Assembly: GCA_022453515.1 (NCBI GenBank)
Contig: JAJNNY010000006.1
Coordinates: forward strand, 62,001 to 126,000
Source of the DNA: Astrocystis sublimbata
Taxonomy: Eukaryota > Ascomycota > Sordariomycetes > Xylariales > Xylariaceae
DNA length: 64,000 bases
Direction of reading: 5' to 3'
The notes below the pieces were generated by a model. It was given only the letters and a program-made list of their open reading frames with translations. It ran no database searches and was not told where the DNA came from. Positions 11,672-23,067 of this stretch are shown in pieces. Position 1 is the first letter of the stretch. Each line of letters begins with the position of its first letter. The position numbers and the translations under genes are program-made.

Positions 11672-13012
11672 ATGGCCGATCTACTGTATGATCTATTAAC
11701 GCCGGCATTGTCGCCAGGCCACGAACCATCATCGTCTCCCGATCCCACTGCCCTTCACTACCTCACCAGTCTCGCTGCGCAGCCGCTTTCCCAGCTCGAG
11801 ACTGTCGAGCCTCAGACTCTGTCACACGACTCTCATTCCCTATTGCTGTCTCTCCAGGGACTATCCCAGCGTTCTCATAAGTCTATCATCACATCTGCCG
11901 AGAGCCATGCCAGCCTACGGCGTGCCCTGCCCGCATTAGCGGCCTCGACGGCCGATCTAAAGGCTGCCATCCCCAGGCTGGACGATGCTGCAGTCCGCTT
12001 CTCTACCACCTATCATAAATCGGCCGACAACGATCTCCTCAAGGCTCGGAAGACGGCGTTGCTCGTTTCACGAAATGTCGAGCGTGTTGTTGACCTCCTC
12101 GATCTGCCTACTCTACTCTCATCCACCATTGCAACTAGCTCATCTAGCTTAACCGCGAATTATGCGTCGGCATTAGATCTGAGCAGCCATGTCCGGCGGC
12201 TTCACGTCCTCTATCCCGACTCGCCTCTGGTCTCGTCAGTCTCGAACCAGGCCGACGAGGCCATGCAGCTTATGGCCAAGAATCTCATTGCCAGCTTGAG
12301 GACACCCAGCCTCAAATTGACCTCAGCCCTTAGGACGATCAGTTGGCTGAAGAGGGTCCTGCCTGAATTGACCTCATCTGGAGATATCAGTGCCAATGGG
12401 GCTAGCGACAACGGTGGCCTGGGAGCCTTATTCCTTATATGTCGCCTATCGACACTTATGAACATGCTCGAGGCCCTGGACCCTCTGCGTGAGTTGGCAG
12501 ACCAGGAGAGGCAGCGTCAGCAGCAGAACCCACCAACGAGCAGTGCATGGTCGGGCGGTCAACAGACCGAACGGTACCTGAAACGATATGTCGAGATCTT
12601 CAGAGAGCAGAGCTTCGCCATTGTTTCCATGTTTAGGAGTGTGTTCCCTCCGCAGCCGCAGCCGCAGCCGGCAAAAGAACCACCCTCGTCGCATACCCAG
12701 GATCCACTGCAATCTATGCCTTCGACGCTATCCACGTTTCCTCTGCATCTTGTCGAGATGCTAACAGAAACTCTACGGATCTACCTGCCAAGCGTCAGAG
12801 ATCAAGCATCTCGAGACAGCCTACTGACCCAGGTTCTGTATTGCGCGGGAAGTCTGGGTCGTCTGGGGGGGGACTTTGGTATTCTCCTAGCTAGCCTTGA
12901 CCTGGGCGAGAATTTCGAGAACGAATGGGTCGAAGTAGTACGGCGACATCGCCTCATGGCAGGACGTCTGGAGTCCATTGTTGGGTCCAAGGAGAAATCC
13001 AGCGCGGCATGA
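11672..13012 (+). CDS. COG8: Conserved oligomeric Golgi complex subunit 8
   Basis: Lobe B subunit of the COG tether, which captures retrograde vesicles at the Golgi. Single exon, 446 residues. The N-terminal Dor1-type region matches the family: a short MADLLYDLL start, a helical LLSLQGLSQRSHKSI segment near 65-80, then long amphipathic helices with YHKSADNDLL and KTALLVSRNVERVVDLLDLP around 120-155, ALDLSSHVRRLHVLYP near 175-190, and the STLMNMLEALDPLRELAD and TERYLKRYVEIFREQSFAIVSMF blocks further on. I start at 11672 because the 13 upstream in-frame codons from 11633 look like leader and MADLL is the usual beginning. Residues 325-350 form a Pro/Gln-rich insertion. Confidence 0.9.
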   Translation: MADLLYDLLTPALSPGHEPSSSPDPTALHYLTSLAAQPLSQLETVEPQTLSHDSHSLLLSLQGLSQRSHKSIITSAESHASLRRALPALAASTADLKAAIPRLDDAAVRFSTTYHKSADNDLLKARKTALLVSRNVERVVDLLDLPTLLSSTIATSSSSLTANYASALDLSSHVRRLHVLYPDSPLVSSVSNQADEAMQLMAKNLIASLRTPSLKLTSALRTISWLKRVLPELTSSGDISANGASDNGGLGALFLICRLSTLMNMLEALDPLRELADQERQRQQQNPPTSSAWSGGQQTERYLKRYVEIFREQSFAIVSMFRSVFPPQPQPQPAKEPPSSHTQDPLQSMPSTLSTFPLHLVEMLTETLRIYLPSVRDQASRDSLLTQVLYCAGSLGRLGGDFGILLASLDLGENFENEWVEVVRRHRLMAGRLESIVGSKEKSSAA

Positions 13013-13926
13013 ACAAACACACTGCATGCGACGAGAGTGCTAATGTCCCGGGTCATCTAATGATTAAACGAAGTATAGATTGGTAACAGGTCGATATGAT
13101 GCTGTATTAAGTATGTATATAGAAGGGTGCCGAATTTCAGACCTGTGGTCGAACATGTCTACATCTGAACCACACGTTCCCGTCCCGTCGTGGCTGAAAG
13201 ATCTCACCACACCAAGCAAGCAACTGGGGTGCGTATAAGCCAGCTAACATAACATATATTGTCTCAAGGTGCAAACACCAGCAGTCGCGCACTTCATGTC
13301 GCAATCGTCGGGCTTGGATAGAAAATACCTAGTAGTGCAGATCACCAATGACGTGCAGGCGTGCCGGACGGGTGGGGCATGACTTGTATGTACCTAGGGA
13401 ACAGCGCCGTGGTAAACCGGAGGAGGGGCACGGCCGGGATCAAATCGCATGCGGTATCGCCAAAGCAGAAAATTACGAGTCCCGTGGTCGTTCTCCAGAC
13501 TCATGCGCAGGTTCGGTCCTGCCCACCCAGTTAGCAAGCCCGTTAGCGGCTACAAGTACCTCCTTGAGGTACTTACTTAGGAAGTAGTACCTACATGCCT
13601 AAGGTACCCAACGTACACACATGTAGGTACCTAAGTGAGATGTCCAGAGCAGATCATGGAAACGTATTAGTATCCATAGCCCTATCTACCAAATCCATAA
13701 ATCCATCCGTGACTGTGACTGCTTGACTTTTGACCAACACGTCATACAAGCAGTGCAACCAGTGCAACCAGTGCAACCAGCGGCTCTTCTGCCCAACTCG
13801 ACCACTTGACTCAAAAAAACACCACACATATAATAGGTGTTCCAATTGCTTGCATCACCCATGGCTCGGCAGTAGCGGAAACCATCTCCCACCACCGCCT
13901 CCAGTGGCAGTGCTGTTGCAGTCATC
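13013..13926. other. Intergenic region between COG8 and HEM25
   Basis: No gene supported. GGTACCTA-type words cluster at 13560-13640, and a 9-bp GTGCAACCA/GCAACCAGT unit is repeated about three times near 13750-13780, about 150 bases before the HEM25 start. Confidence 0.5.
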
Positions 13927-13995
13927 ATGTCACAGTCAGGCAGTCGATCGGGCAAGTCTTCGAGCTGTAAGTGACCCCACGCACGCCAGGCCACA

Positions 13996-14048
<53 letters not shown>

Positions 14049-15023
14049 GGACAGACCGACTAACTGGCTGGCTGGTCTTTCGCATCCGTAGCCTTCCACT
14101 TCGTCGCCGGCCTGGGCTCCGGCGTGTTCGGCGCCGTGCTGCTGCAGCCCTTCGATCTGCTCAAGACCCGCGTCCAGCAGTCGGCCGGGTCGCATTCGAT
14201 CCGGTCCGCCATCCGTGACCTCGCCCGCTCGCCCAATGCCGTCGCCGCCTTCTGGAGGGGCACGGTGCCCTCGGCCCTGCGCACCGGCATGGGGTCGGCC
14301 ATCTACTTCACCACCCTGAACACCATCCGCCAGCAGGCCGCCCTCACCGCTGCGCTGTCCTCCGCTTCCGTATCCGCATCGCGACCGTCTTCGTCCGCCC
14401 TCCCGAAGCTCTCCAACACCACGAACCTTTTCTCCGGCGCCTTCGCCCGCGCCTTCGCCGGCTTCGTGCTGATGCCTCTGACCGTCATCAAGGTGCGCTA
14501 CGAGTCGAGCATGTACGCCTACCGCTCCGTCCTCGACGCCGCGCGCGACATCTACCGCACCGACCGCGTCCGCGGCTTCTTCTCCGGCTTCGGCGCCACC
14601 GCCATGCGGGACGCCCCGTATGCGGGTTTGTACGTCGTCTCGTACGAGCAGTTCAAGAGACGGCTGGGCCACGTCTACGGATCACCTGCTGGCGATAGCA
14701 ACGGCGGCGACATGGCGGGCTCGGTGTCGGCGACCATCAACTTCAGCTCGGGCGCTTTGGCGGGCGCCACGTGTAGCTTCATCTCGAACCCGTTCGACGC
14801 CATCAAGACACGCATCCAGCTGCAGCCGCACGTCTACCGGAACATGTTCCACGCCTGCCAGATGATGGTCACGCAGGAGGGCGTGCGCTCCCTCTACGAC
14901 GGCCTGGCGCTGCGCATGACCCGGAAGGCCATCAGCTCGGCCCTGGCCTGGATGCTGTACGAGGAGCTGATCCGGAGGGCCGAGTCGACCTGGCGGAGGG
15001 ATGCTACGAGTCGGCTTGTATAA
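13927..15023 (+). CDS. HEM25: Mitochondrial glycine carrier, SLC25A38/Hem25 type
   Basis: Inner-membrane carrier importing glycine into mitochondria for the first step of heme synthesis. Exons 13927-13966 and 14092-15023 give 323 residues; the phase-1 junction restores [11 protein letters not shown]. Three mitochondrial carrier signatures are present: [24 protein letters not shown] and [12 protein letters not shown]. The middle one, with P-TVIK-RYES, is diagnostic of the SLC25A38 branch. The intron (13967-14091) contains a long CA then GA microsatellite and a CTAAC branch at about 14060. A 13-residue Ser-rich N-terminus is encoded by the first exon alone, so a single-exon prediction starting at 14124 would lose the first carrier helix. 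Confidence 0.93.
13990..14046 (+). repeat. (CA)n(GA)n microsatellite inside HEM25 intron
   Basis: About 11 CA units run directly into about 17 GA units within the 125-bp intron, between the GTAAGT donor and the CTAAC branch site. Confidence 0.9.
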
Positions 15024-15545
15024 AAACGAAATGACATGAATAAATAAATAAATGAACGAGAGGGCCTAATATATGCTGTAAGATTTTTTTTGTATGAATA
15101 ATCTCAGGTACCTATAGAGTGGCAAGACAGACTATGCTCAGCTCCCCCCCCCCCCCCCCCCCACGCCTCCTCATATCCTGTTAAATAAAATTTCGGTGCG
15201 GATGACACTCCCGATTTAGTATCATCAATATCCTCATTACGAGGAATGAGAATAAGTTGAAGTCGAGTCTTCCTCACCCCATCCCTTAAAATAGCTTCGT
15301 GATCTCATGAAAGAGAAGAGAAAAATAAAAAACAGCCATGATTCATAAACCCCGTTATCTTCCCCGCTTATATAGCCATTCTCATCTAACCGATGCAGGT
15401 GATGTAGTTCATGCGTGTAATCTGATGCGTTCAACAGATGAACCTGCCCTGAAACCCCAACCAGACATGTCTCCATAACAAGGAAGCCCGCAAACAAAAG
15501 GTATCAAGTGTATAGAAGAGAATATGGAAATGGACGACGACAAGA
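15024..15545. other. Convergent intergenic region
   Basis: 3' space between HEM25 and the next minus-strand gene. It includes AAATAAATAAATAAATG at about 15038 and a 19-base C run at 15144-15162. Confidence 0.6.
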
Positions 15546-17016
15546 TCAGGCCGGTCTTCCGCCGGCTAGGTACGTCAGAAGGGCCGGAGATCGGCTTCTG
15601 CTCTTTCTGTGCTCCTTCTTGCGGACCCACTCGAATTCGGGCTCGAGGTGATGATGTTTCTTGGGAGGGCCCTCGATAGCCAGATACAGCTTGCTGTCTC
15701 GGTTCTCTCGGAGCACACGGGTGTGCCGCCAGAGAATGTCCTGCTCCGGCTCGGGAACCCATCGCTTGATTAGGATGTATTCGGGATCCTGTCGCATGCA
15801 CATTAGCTGGACTGATACTTTTTTTTTTGAGCGGGAGGGGGGTGATACGCACTTGATCAAGAACATAGTCGATATCATACACGCGCAGGGTCTCTAGCGA
15901 GAGATGTCGCCGAGCCATGCGCGTGTAGGTGGGCCGCGGCCTCTCCTCATAGCCGACCAGCGGCAATGGTTGTAGTGGAAGAGGAGGATGCTCCTTCTCC
16001 TTCTCTTTCGGCTTGGGCTTCTCGATCTTCTTGCCCGCGAGGATGGCGTTGATCTCCTTCTCGTCAAGCCCGGACTTGAGCAGGTGTTCCTGGAGGCGCT
16101 GCTTGTACTGACGGTCGCGCTCCTCGGCCTCTTCTCTCTCCTTGAGGGCGCGCTCGGCCTCCTCTTTCTTGTACTTCTCGACGGCCTCCTTGGCGTCCTT
16201 CTCCTTGCGCTTCTTCTCGGCGAGCGCAGCCTCCTCCTCCTTGAGGCGGTCGAGGTCGATCTTCTGCTTGATACGGCGCTCTAGCTCGTCGCGCTCCTTC
16301 TTCTCGCGCATGGCGTCGAGCTCCTTCTTGGCCTCGCGCAGATCGCGCTCCTCGCGGGCGGTCCGATCGCGGCGCTTCTCCTCGGCCTCGATCTTCTTGG
16401 AGAGCTTGAGCTCCTCGAGCTCTTTTTGCGCACGCTCGAGGTCGTATTCCTTCTGGAATGCATCACGTTCGCGCTCACGCGTGCGCCGCTCCTCATCGAT
16501 CTCGCGCTCGTAGTCTTGGCGCATGTGCTGGAGGGCCCATGCGTCTCGTTCGCGCTGCTCTCGCTCTCGCTCTCGCTCTCGCTCTCTCTCGCGCGAGCGG
16601 CTGGCTGAGTCGTCACGAGACCGACGGCGACGTCGCCGGCTAGCGCGAATGTCATCCTCGTCGGACTCGGAGTCGGACAGGTTGTAGATGCGATTGTTGA
16701 TGATGACAGGGGCAGCCTGGGCAGGAGGGGGTGGTGGCGCGGGCGGACTGGCAGAACTGGAGCTGGAGCGGCGATGGCGTGATCGCGAGCGTGAGCGGCG
16801 GGTGGTGACGACAGTGCGCTCAGCCGTGGGGGCAAGGAGATCATCGAAGCGTGAACGTTCCACGAACCGGGGCCTTGGCGGCTCGGTTCGAGCATCTACA
16901 TAACGAACAGGGCCCCGACGAACAGGTGAGGGTGAGGGTCCCCGGTGATGGTGTCTTGTAATGTGGACGTCGAGGTCCGAGTCATCACTGGAGGGGTACC
17001 GCCGATGTCGACTCAT
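15546..17016 (-). CDS. RE/RS-rich coiled-coil protein with a conserved C-terminal domain
   Basis: Unrecognised by name. Exon 1 is 17016-15853 and exon 2 is 15788-15546 (phase-0 intron with GTGCGT donor), giving 468 residues. The N-terminal 130 residues are Arg/Ser-rich with SRSRSRHRR-like stretches. An acidic LSDSESDEDD patch and a run of Arg-Glu pairs follow (about 165-185), then some 200 residues of highly charged Lys/Glu helix, almost certainly coiled coil. The last 120 residues are different and well structured: they begin near ARRHLSLETLRVYDIDY, cross the intron and continue with ILIKRWVPEPEQDILW. This block looks like a conserved domain of filamentous ascomycete proteins of unknown function, but I cannot name it with certainty. 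RS-type composition suggests a nuclear location (inference). The start at 17016 was preferred to 17073 because MSRHRRYPSS begins the conserved composition. Confidence 0.85.
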
Positions 17017-20000
17017 GCTTGCGATTGTCCACTGTTCTTTTTCCTGGGTTTCGTCGAATTTCCCCCAACCCAAATATGGTGTTTCGTAGAGAGGCTGGTA
17101 GGTTCTTTGTGTGTATATGTATATATATATATATACCTTGATATATTTGAGATGTCTGAAAATCCGATTTTCAATCTTTACTCTCGAGACACCCCTTCAA
17201 TACCACGAAGTGTATGAAATGCACTTGAGGGAGGGCGAGTGTAAGCTGAAGAGAGCTGGATAGAAGGAAAGGGAAAGGATGAAGAGGGGGCGTAATCAAG
17301 GTGGGTTAGACGAGGGCGAAGGAACAAGAGGCTGGAACACTTTATATTAGTCCTAGGCACGCATAGTGTCTACTTAAGTATGCATAGTGTGCCGTCCGCC
17401 CAGTCGCCAGCGCCCGTCCGTCGTGGGCCGTCAGCTCTGGGCTCTACGCTGTAAGAGGGTTGAGAGGGAGGCCCTCCCGTCTCTCCTCCTCCTCGTCTGA
17501 TGAGCATGAGGGCTGGCGGGGGCGTGTGCAGGCGGCGTGACCCAGCCAGTACCAGCAGGCGTACCAGCGGCCTGGGCTGACAATGGGGCAGCTAGGGCAC
17601 AGTCTTACCCCTTCCCGTCTAGCTCCCAGCTACAGCACAGTATCCATCGGAGCCCAATGTCGCACTGGCCGTTCTCGGCGGTGAGGTTGCTATTCTAAGT
17701 TACATGCCCAGACAAGACCCAGAGCAGAACCCAGGTACGCCAGGGGGGGGTTCCCACAAAATACCCACTGTATTAGGGCATCAGGGCCTTTGCGGTGACA
17801 TCGACGTGGGCCGTGATGGATTTCTACCCATGCCCCGAGCCCCTCCATGGCCCCCCTCCCCCCCCTTCTTCTCCTCTTATGCTCCATGACTCCATACCAC
17901 TTCCACTTCCCTAGCATCTCCAAGACGTTTCAGAAGCCTGCCGAGCGAGGAGTTGCTAAGAGGCGAGAGGTGGGCGACTCGCGAGGACGCCGCTATTGCA
18001 CTGCACAATACCAACATCCAACATCCAACATGCCTTAGGTGTCTTGATTCTCTTCCCATCGCCGGCGGCTACGGCTGTGCACTACTAGCCCACCTCTGGC
18101 GTGGCTCTCGCTACCATGCCATTGACGCTATTTCACGAATGGCGATGGGTCCGGTAGACAGACAGAGTCGCTCATGTCATTGCCAGATGATATACCGGCA
18201 CAGCCACGCGCGCGGTATGTTCCTGCACAGGGCCAGCGGCCTCCCAACAGACGGCCATCCCCCTCGTCCCCTGCCCAGATGATGTCTGTGTACCTAGGCA
18301 TGCTAGGTAGTGGCTACCGAGCCGTTCCAACCAGATTCCAAACCTACATCGTAGGTAAGCATAGCTCATAGGGCTGCAGTGCCGCGGTGCGCTGTGCCGT
18401 TGTGCCGCTCTGACGTCCACGTAGCAGCAGACGAGTTGGAGACCTCACAGAGACCTCAAAGACTTCACTTGGCCTCTCTAACCCTCTCCTTTTTCTCCGA
18501 ACACTGCTACTGTTACTGTATTCCAATCCCCAGCTGGACTTGTGTTGCCTTGACCGCCACGTCACGAATTCGTCCGAGGATGGACTTTTGTCAGACTGAA
18601 ATAGATTGCGAGCCACTGAAATCGTCGGGTAGAATCATGGATTCATGCATGTGAAAGTCATAATTTGGGGGCCAAGAATGCGATGCTATGTCAGCATGCA
18701 GCAGTCAATACAACTGAATTTGGCAACGCTATGAAGCGCGCCGCAAAACTCTACTGTCAGAGAGCAGAGAAGTCGAAAGAATATCACACTCTCCATTTTG
18801 GACACTCGACGACACGGCCGGCACGGCCTCGACAGCGGCAGCGGCAGTGAGTTCGAACTTTGGAACATTCTTATGCAAGTGCTACCTACGTCACACAGTA
18901 ACACAATCAGTAGCAAGGGTTGTTACCTACCTAGGTACCCTTCCAAAATTAAATAGGTACCTACCTAGGTAGGCACCTAGGCGAGATCCCTCCCCTAGTA
19001 CCAGACATTGACAATGACCAGGTCTTCCGATTAGGTAGTAGATGATGGTTTAAATATCCCAGCCGAGCCACCCTTGCAGTCTTGCCTAATGCTGGCCTCA
19101 ATGCGTCGCAGCTGCAGGTACAGAATACTGCAAAGTACCACAAGTGACATTTGTTTATAGCGATATTTGATATTTGTCAAGATGCTTGGATCCCGGACAC
19201 ATTCCAGTTTCGTTTCGTTTCGTTTCTTCATCTCTATGGTTTTCACCAAGGGTTGTCCATTCTATTCAGATTCATGATGATCATCAAATTAACCTATAAC
19301 GGAGATGAAATCATGCGTAATGTGTGATATTAGAAGTCGACAAGAGACGTGAGCGGGAAAAACAGAGTTGACGATAGTGAGTATACAACGATAAAGCCAC
19401 AAACGCATCAACAGATTGCATTTACGATTTCACTTAGATGGATCTACTGACGATAGGAGTGACACCCTAGCGGGATTCAAAGTCAAATACTACAAAACAA
19501 AGCCCCGAGGACACGAAAAACAACCATTGGTTGGGATTAAAAAAGGCCGTATCAGGGTGAAAAAGGGTGATAGCGAGCGTCTATAGAATGAAGTTCAAGT
19601 GTCTGTAAACAACACAGCCACAACATAGGTACACATTCTGGGAGGAAAGGCGTTCAAGTACATTCTAATCACAATATGACATAAAACGTTTGCCAAATTT
19701 TCGAAGCCGAGGGATGGGTATAGCGACTTTCAAGTGCAATAGAAAGTAGTCTTATGCACTGCTAAGAGATCTGATGCGGTCAGTCATATAGTGTACATTA
19801 CGTACTGCCAACAGAATATCATACCATCTGCAACTCGTTTGCAGTCAATATTGCCTTTTGTTACTAGTTTATGTAATGAAGGTTGTAAAGAGTCCACGGG
19901 CTGTGGGGTCCAAAGCCGGACCTTATGAGAACGTATCCTTTGCGTGAGACCGAGGTAATATTGGAAATCCCTAAGGGGCGTGAAGTGTTCTCCTAGGTAG

Positions 20001-20733
20001 CCGGGTATTACGTGTAACTGGGCCTTCAAGATGTCCACCGTGCGGATAAGGCCCTATTCAACGCATCTTGACATTTCTTCTAGCCCAAGAGCTTAGCGCC
20101 TGTGTGCGTAAGATTTCATCATTGACCTTACTCGAATACATGCCTGCAGACATCTAGGGTGTATCGAACTTTGGAGTTTTTGTGGACTTGTAGGGCCTAT
20201 TGCTCGAGTTGATACGGCCTTGCGATATGAACATACATATGCCACTCTCGCAAACTGGGGAAGGCTTGATTCATGTTCACGGTATTCTGTTCGACGAATA
20301 TTCGTTACATAGGGACCAGGTGTACAAGGAGCATAATGGGGATTCTGTTCATCGAAAGCTCTCCCGCACCCGGCTAAACACAATGCTTTATTGCTGCAGT
20401 GTTCACGCCTTTGACATCTGGTAGGTACTCGTCATTGAAGCGTGTGAGCATCCCAAGCCTCTGTCATCAGCTAACTCCTCATGGCCCGTTAGAAACCTGC
20501 ATACAGCCTGCTATTTAATGTCGTGAGTCGTCTCTAATGATTCTAACTACCCTTCCATTAGGCGGGGCTGGACAAAGTGTCACCATGATACATGTGAAGG
20601 TTTGTTCGCCTCTCATGATATTCCATCTGATTGGTTGGAACAGACAGGTACTGAGACAAGCTTCATATCGCAGTCGTCGCCGTAAATCGCAACGAGGAAG
20701 GCGCATCTGCATACTATTGCGTATGCATTCAAA
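17017..20733. other. 3.7-kb region without a supported gene
   Basis: The longest gene-free stretch in the window. It holds the promoter of the RE/RS-rich gene, a TA dinucleotide run (17116-17137), GC-rich sequence to about 18.6 kb, two exact TACCTAGGTA palindromes 34 bp apart (18928-18937 and 18962-18971), then AT-richer DNA. All open frames are short and show no family features. A non-coding RNA gene cannot be excluded. Confidence 0.5.
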
Positions 20734-21363
20734 TTAAGAAGCGCCCATGCCACCTCGCAACATACGATCTATCTGGTCCTTGCTGTTCTTCTGCGAAACC
20801 TCAAGATAGTGTAGCCTCTTCCCCAGAGTTTCCACGTCGCCTTCAAATTCCTTGATCTGGGTCTCCAGCTTGCCCTTCATGTCTGCGACGGGTAGTGACA
20901 CGAACCTAGGAGGGAGAGGAGGGAGAGTTAGCTACATCGTTTACTTGGAGTTGAGTAGAGGCAATGAGACACAACAGAGACAGACAATGACAATCAATAC
21001 GATGACACGGAGAATAAGGGGAAAAGGCAATGGTAGAGAAGGGCTGGGGCGCCATACATCTTGCCAACACCCTCGTAGACGTTCGTGTCTGCTGGCAGGG
21101 TTGACAGTTCGGTGCGGGTCAGCTGTGCCATGCGCATCTCACGCTGCTTGGAGGCCTGCTGTGTCCGCGTAAGGGCAATCTGCTGCTGCGAGGCAATAGC
21201 TTGCGTCTCGACCTCGCGCAGAAGCTAAAACAGACGACGTGGTGAAAAGTCAGTCTTTGTTTGTGTTCACCCGTCTCCTTGGTCAAGCTGGACAGGATGG
21301 TGTAGACAGCGGGGACGTCAGTTGGCCGCTCACCTTCTGCAGAGCCTCGTTTGAGATGGACAT
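20734..21363 (-). CDS. PFD1: Prefoldin subunit 1 (beta-class)
   Basis: Subunit of the hexameric cytosolic prefoldin that hands unfolded actin and tubulin to the CCT chaperonin. Exons 21363-21334 (10 codons), 21224-21058 and 20905-20734 give 122 residues, the usual size. The protein is two coiled-coil arms (residues about 8-45 and 78-115) around a short hairpin; the segment RTELSTLPADTNVYEGVGKMF is the family hallmark of beta prefoldins. The second intron is flanked by a split ATG codon (AT|G) with GTATGG donor and CCTAG acceptor. No single open frame covers the gene, so it is easy to miss. Confidence 0.92.
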
Positions 21364-22251
21364 GGTCGTGGACTTGCACCCGCTTGTAAATCCGATGGTC
21401 AAATAAGTGCAATATGAATTGTCGCTGTCCTCTCAATGTGCGAACCTTGAAGTTGCTTGGGCAAATGTGTAAGCGGTCTTGAATACTTGTGAAGGCAGAA
21501 GCTGGGAGATCACATGCGTGGGGCAACTAGCGAAGCTGCGTTCTAAGTATTCGAGCTGGCAAAATACCGCCATTTCCTAGCACCCTGGGTATCCACTCAA
21601 GTACCTGGCTTCCCACAAGTACCTAATTCGCTAGTGTACAGACGTGCTTCCCACTGCTGTAGTGGACCCCTACACGCTGCTACTATGTAGGTATCTCCTA
21701 TAAACCACCTGCCCGGCAGCATCAATAATTTTTGGAGTAGGTATCAATATGATAGGTACCAAAGCTTACCTGGTAGATTGGATACTAAATTGTATAAATT
21801 GTATGATGTACCTGGGTAGTTCTTTCATTCCCTAAGAGACCTACCAGCTGCCCGCGACGCATAGGTAGGTACTCAAGGTAGGTAGCTTTACGCTATGGCT
21901 GCGGCAGGTAAATCCGCGCTCAAAACAAACCAAGTCCGACGAATCATCCAAGAGATTGTTTGTTCCAATGTCCCATCTGTCACTCTGTGCATTTCACCGC
22001 CCCTCCACGCCGGATGGCGGACTCCCGCCCATCACCCCAAGCATTTCAGTCAGGACGAATTCTCATCTAACCAGAGACGACACATCGTATACACGTGTCT
22101 TTGAATATTTCCTCGCTAGTAGGCGGATGGTTTAGATGAACATGATGTCTTGGTGATCACCTTGGCGTCAATACAGAATCACCTCCCTGCAACCAGGCAT
22201 ATGCCAAGTTGCTGCTCATTCCGAGGGACATCGGCCTCAAACTGGGTAGCT
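21364..22251. other. Intergenic region upstream of PFD1
   Basis: PFD1 promoter and 3' side of the acetyltransferase gene. AGGTAGGTA-type words occur at about 21864-21888. A short plus-strand frame at 21895-22104 has no recognisable features. Confidence 0.5.
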
Positions 22252-23067
22252 TCACTTTCCCCCCGGCATTCTCTCCATGTACCTGATCACGTACTGCCCC
22301 CATCGGCCGGCGTCGTCCTGGCTTGAACCCGTCATGGTCGCTTCCCCATCGTGCGGTGGCCGCGGCGCATAGTTGTCCAGGTCAATTCTGAGCTCGCGCC
22401 GCGTCTCGAACCCTGCCTTGCTGTACGCAGCATAGGCCTGGTGCGATGAGTGTGCCCATATCGACAGACGGTGCGCATCCGCGATGGCGTTGCCGTGCCG
22501 CAGTAGCGCGGTCCCGATCCCCTTTCCCTCGTGGCTGGGCGATACGGCAAGCCCGACGACGAACATGCACGGCGTGTCTAGCGGGACCAAGTTCTGCAGC
22601 CAGTACTGTGTGTCGGCCTCCTCGAGTGCGTGGAGGCGCTCGATGGGGTCCGCCTCTTCGGCCGCTGCCACTGCCGGCGGTTCTCCGTTGCCACTGCCGG
22701 TGTCAGTGCCTCTCGACGGAGCGCGCCGCTGGCCACCTCCCGAGAAGACCCAGCTCGCATGCCCAACGATACCACCTTGGTCATCGACTCCTTTCACACA
22801 GACAAAGTTCTGTCGCTTGTGGTTCTCCTCCAGGTCTGAGCGTGCTATGGTAAACATGTCGTATGGCTGCCGGCCTAGCTGCTTCACAATAGTGTGCGGA
22901 TCCGAGGTGAAAGCGGCAGCGGAGAGCCTGGCACAGGCCGGAATATCGGGCGTATCAAGAGGCTGTATTGACACAGACATGCGGAACATGCCTGCGGATG
23001 ATGTTGTTGGCGAAGAAGACATCGTGAGAGGCGTTGGGGACCAGGCTCGTCTCGCCGGTTGTGGCAA
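22252..23067 (-). CDS. GNAT-family N-acetyltransferase
   Basis: Single exon, 271 residues (256 if the second methionine at 23022 is used, which begins MSSSPTTSS). The GNAT fold is shown by motif A, FVVGLAVSPSHEGKGIGTALL at about 169-189, where H-E-G-K-G-I-G is the acetyl-CoA pyrophosphate loop, followed by WAHSSHQAYAAYSKAGF, the motif B region. A poorly conserved Gly/Pro/Ala-rich loop (110-140) interrupts the domain. Fungal relatives are annotated generally; the acceptor substrate cannot be predicted. It lies in tandem with PFD1 about 0.9 kb apart, with no sign of co-transcription. Confidence 0.85.
   Translation of the reverse strand: MPQPARRAWSPTPLTMSSSPTTSSAGMFRMSVSIQPLDTPDIPACARLSAAAFTSDPHTIVKQLGRQPYDMFTIARSDLEENHKRQNFVCVKGVDDQGGIVGHASWVFSGGGQRRAPSRGTDTGSGNGEPPAVAAAEEADPIERLHALEEADTQYWLQNLVPLDTPCMFVVGLAVSPSHEGKGIGTALLRHGNAIADAHRLSIWAHSSHQAYAAYSKAGFETRRELRIDLDNYAPRPPHDGEATMTGSSQDDAGRWGQYVIRYMERMPGGK

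Noticed and set aside
13686..14672. 328-codon minus-strand frame across HEM25
   Set aside because: Antisense to the carrier exon and reading through the CA/GA microsatellite as a Ser/Leu/Val run; no family features.
15988..16284. Leucine-rich, membrane-like plus-strand frame
   Set aside because: Antisense of the Lys/Glu coiled coil, whose codons read as Leu/Phe on the other strand.
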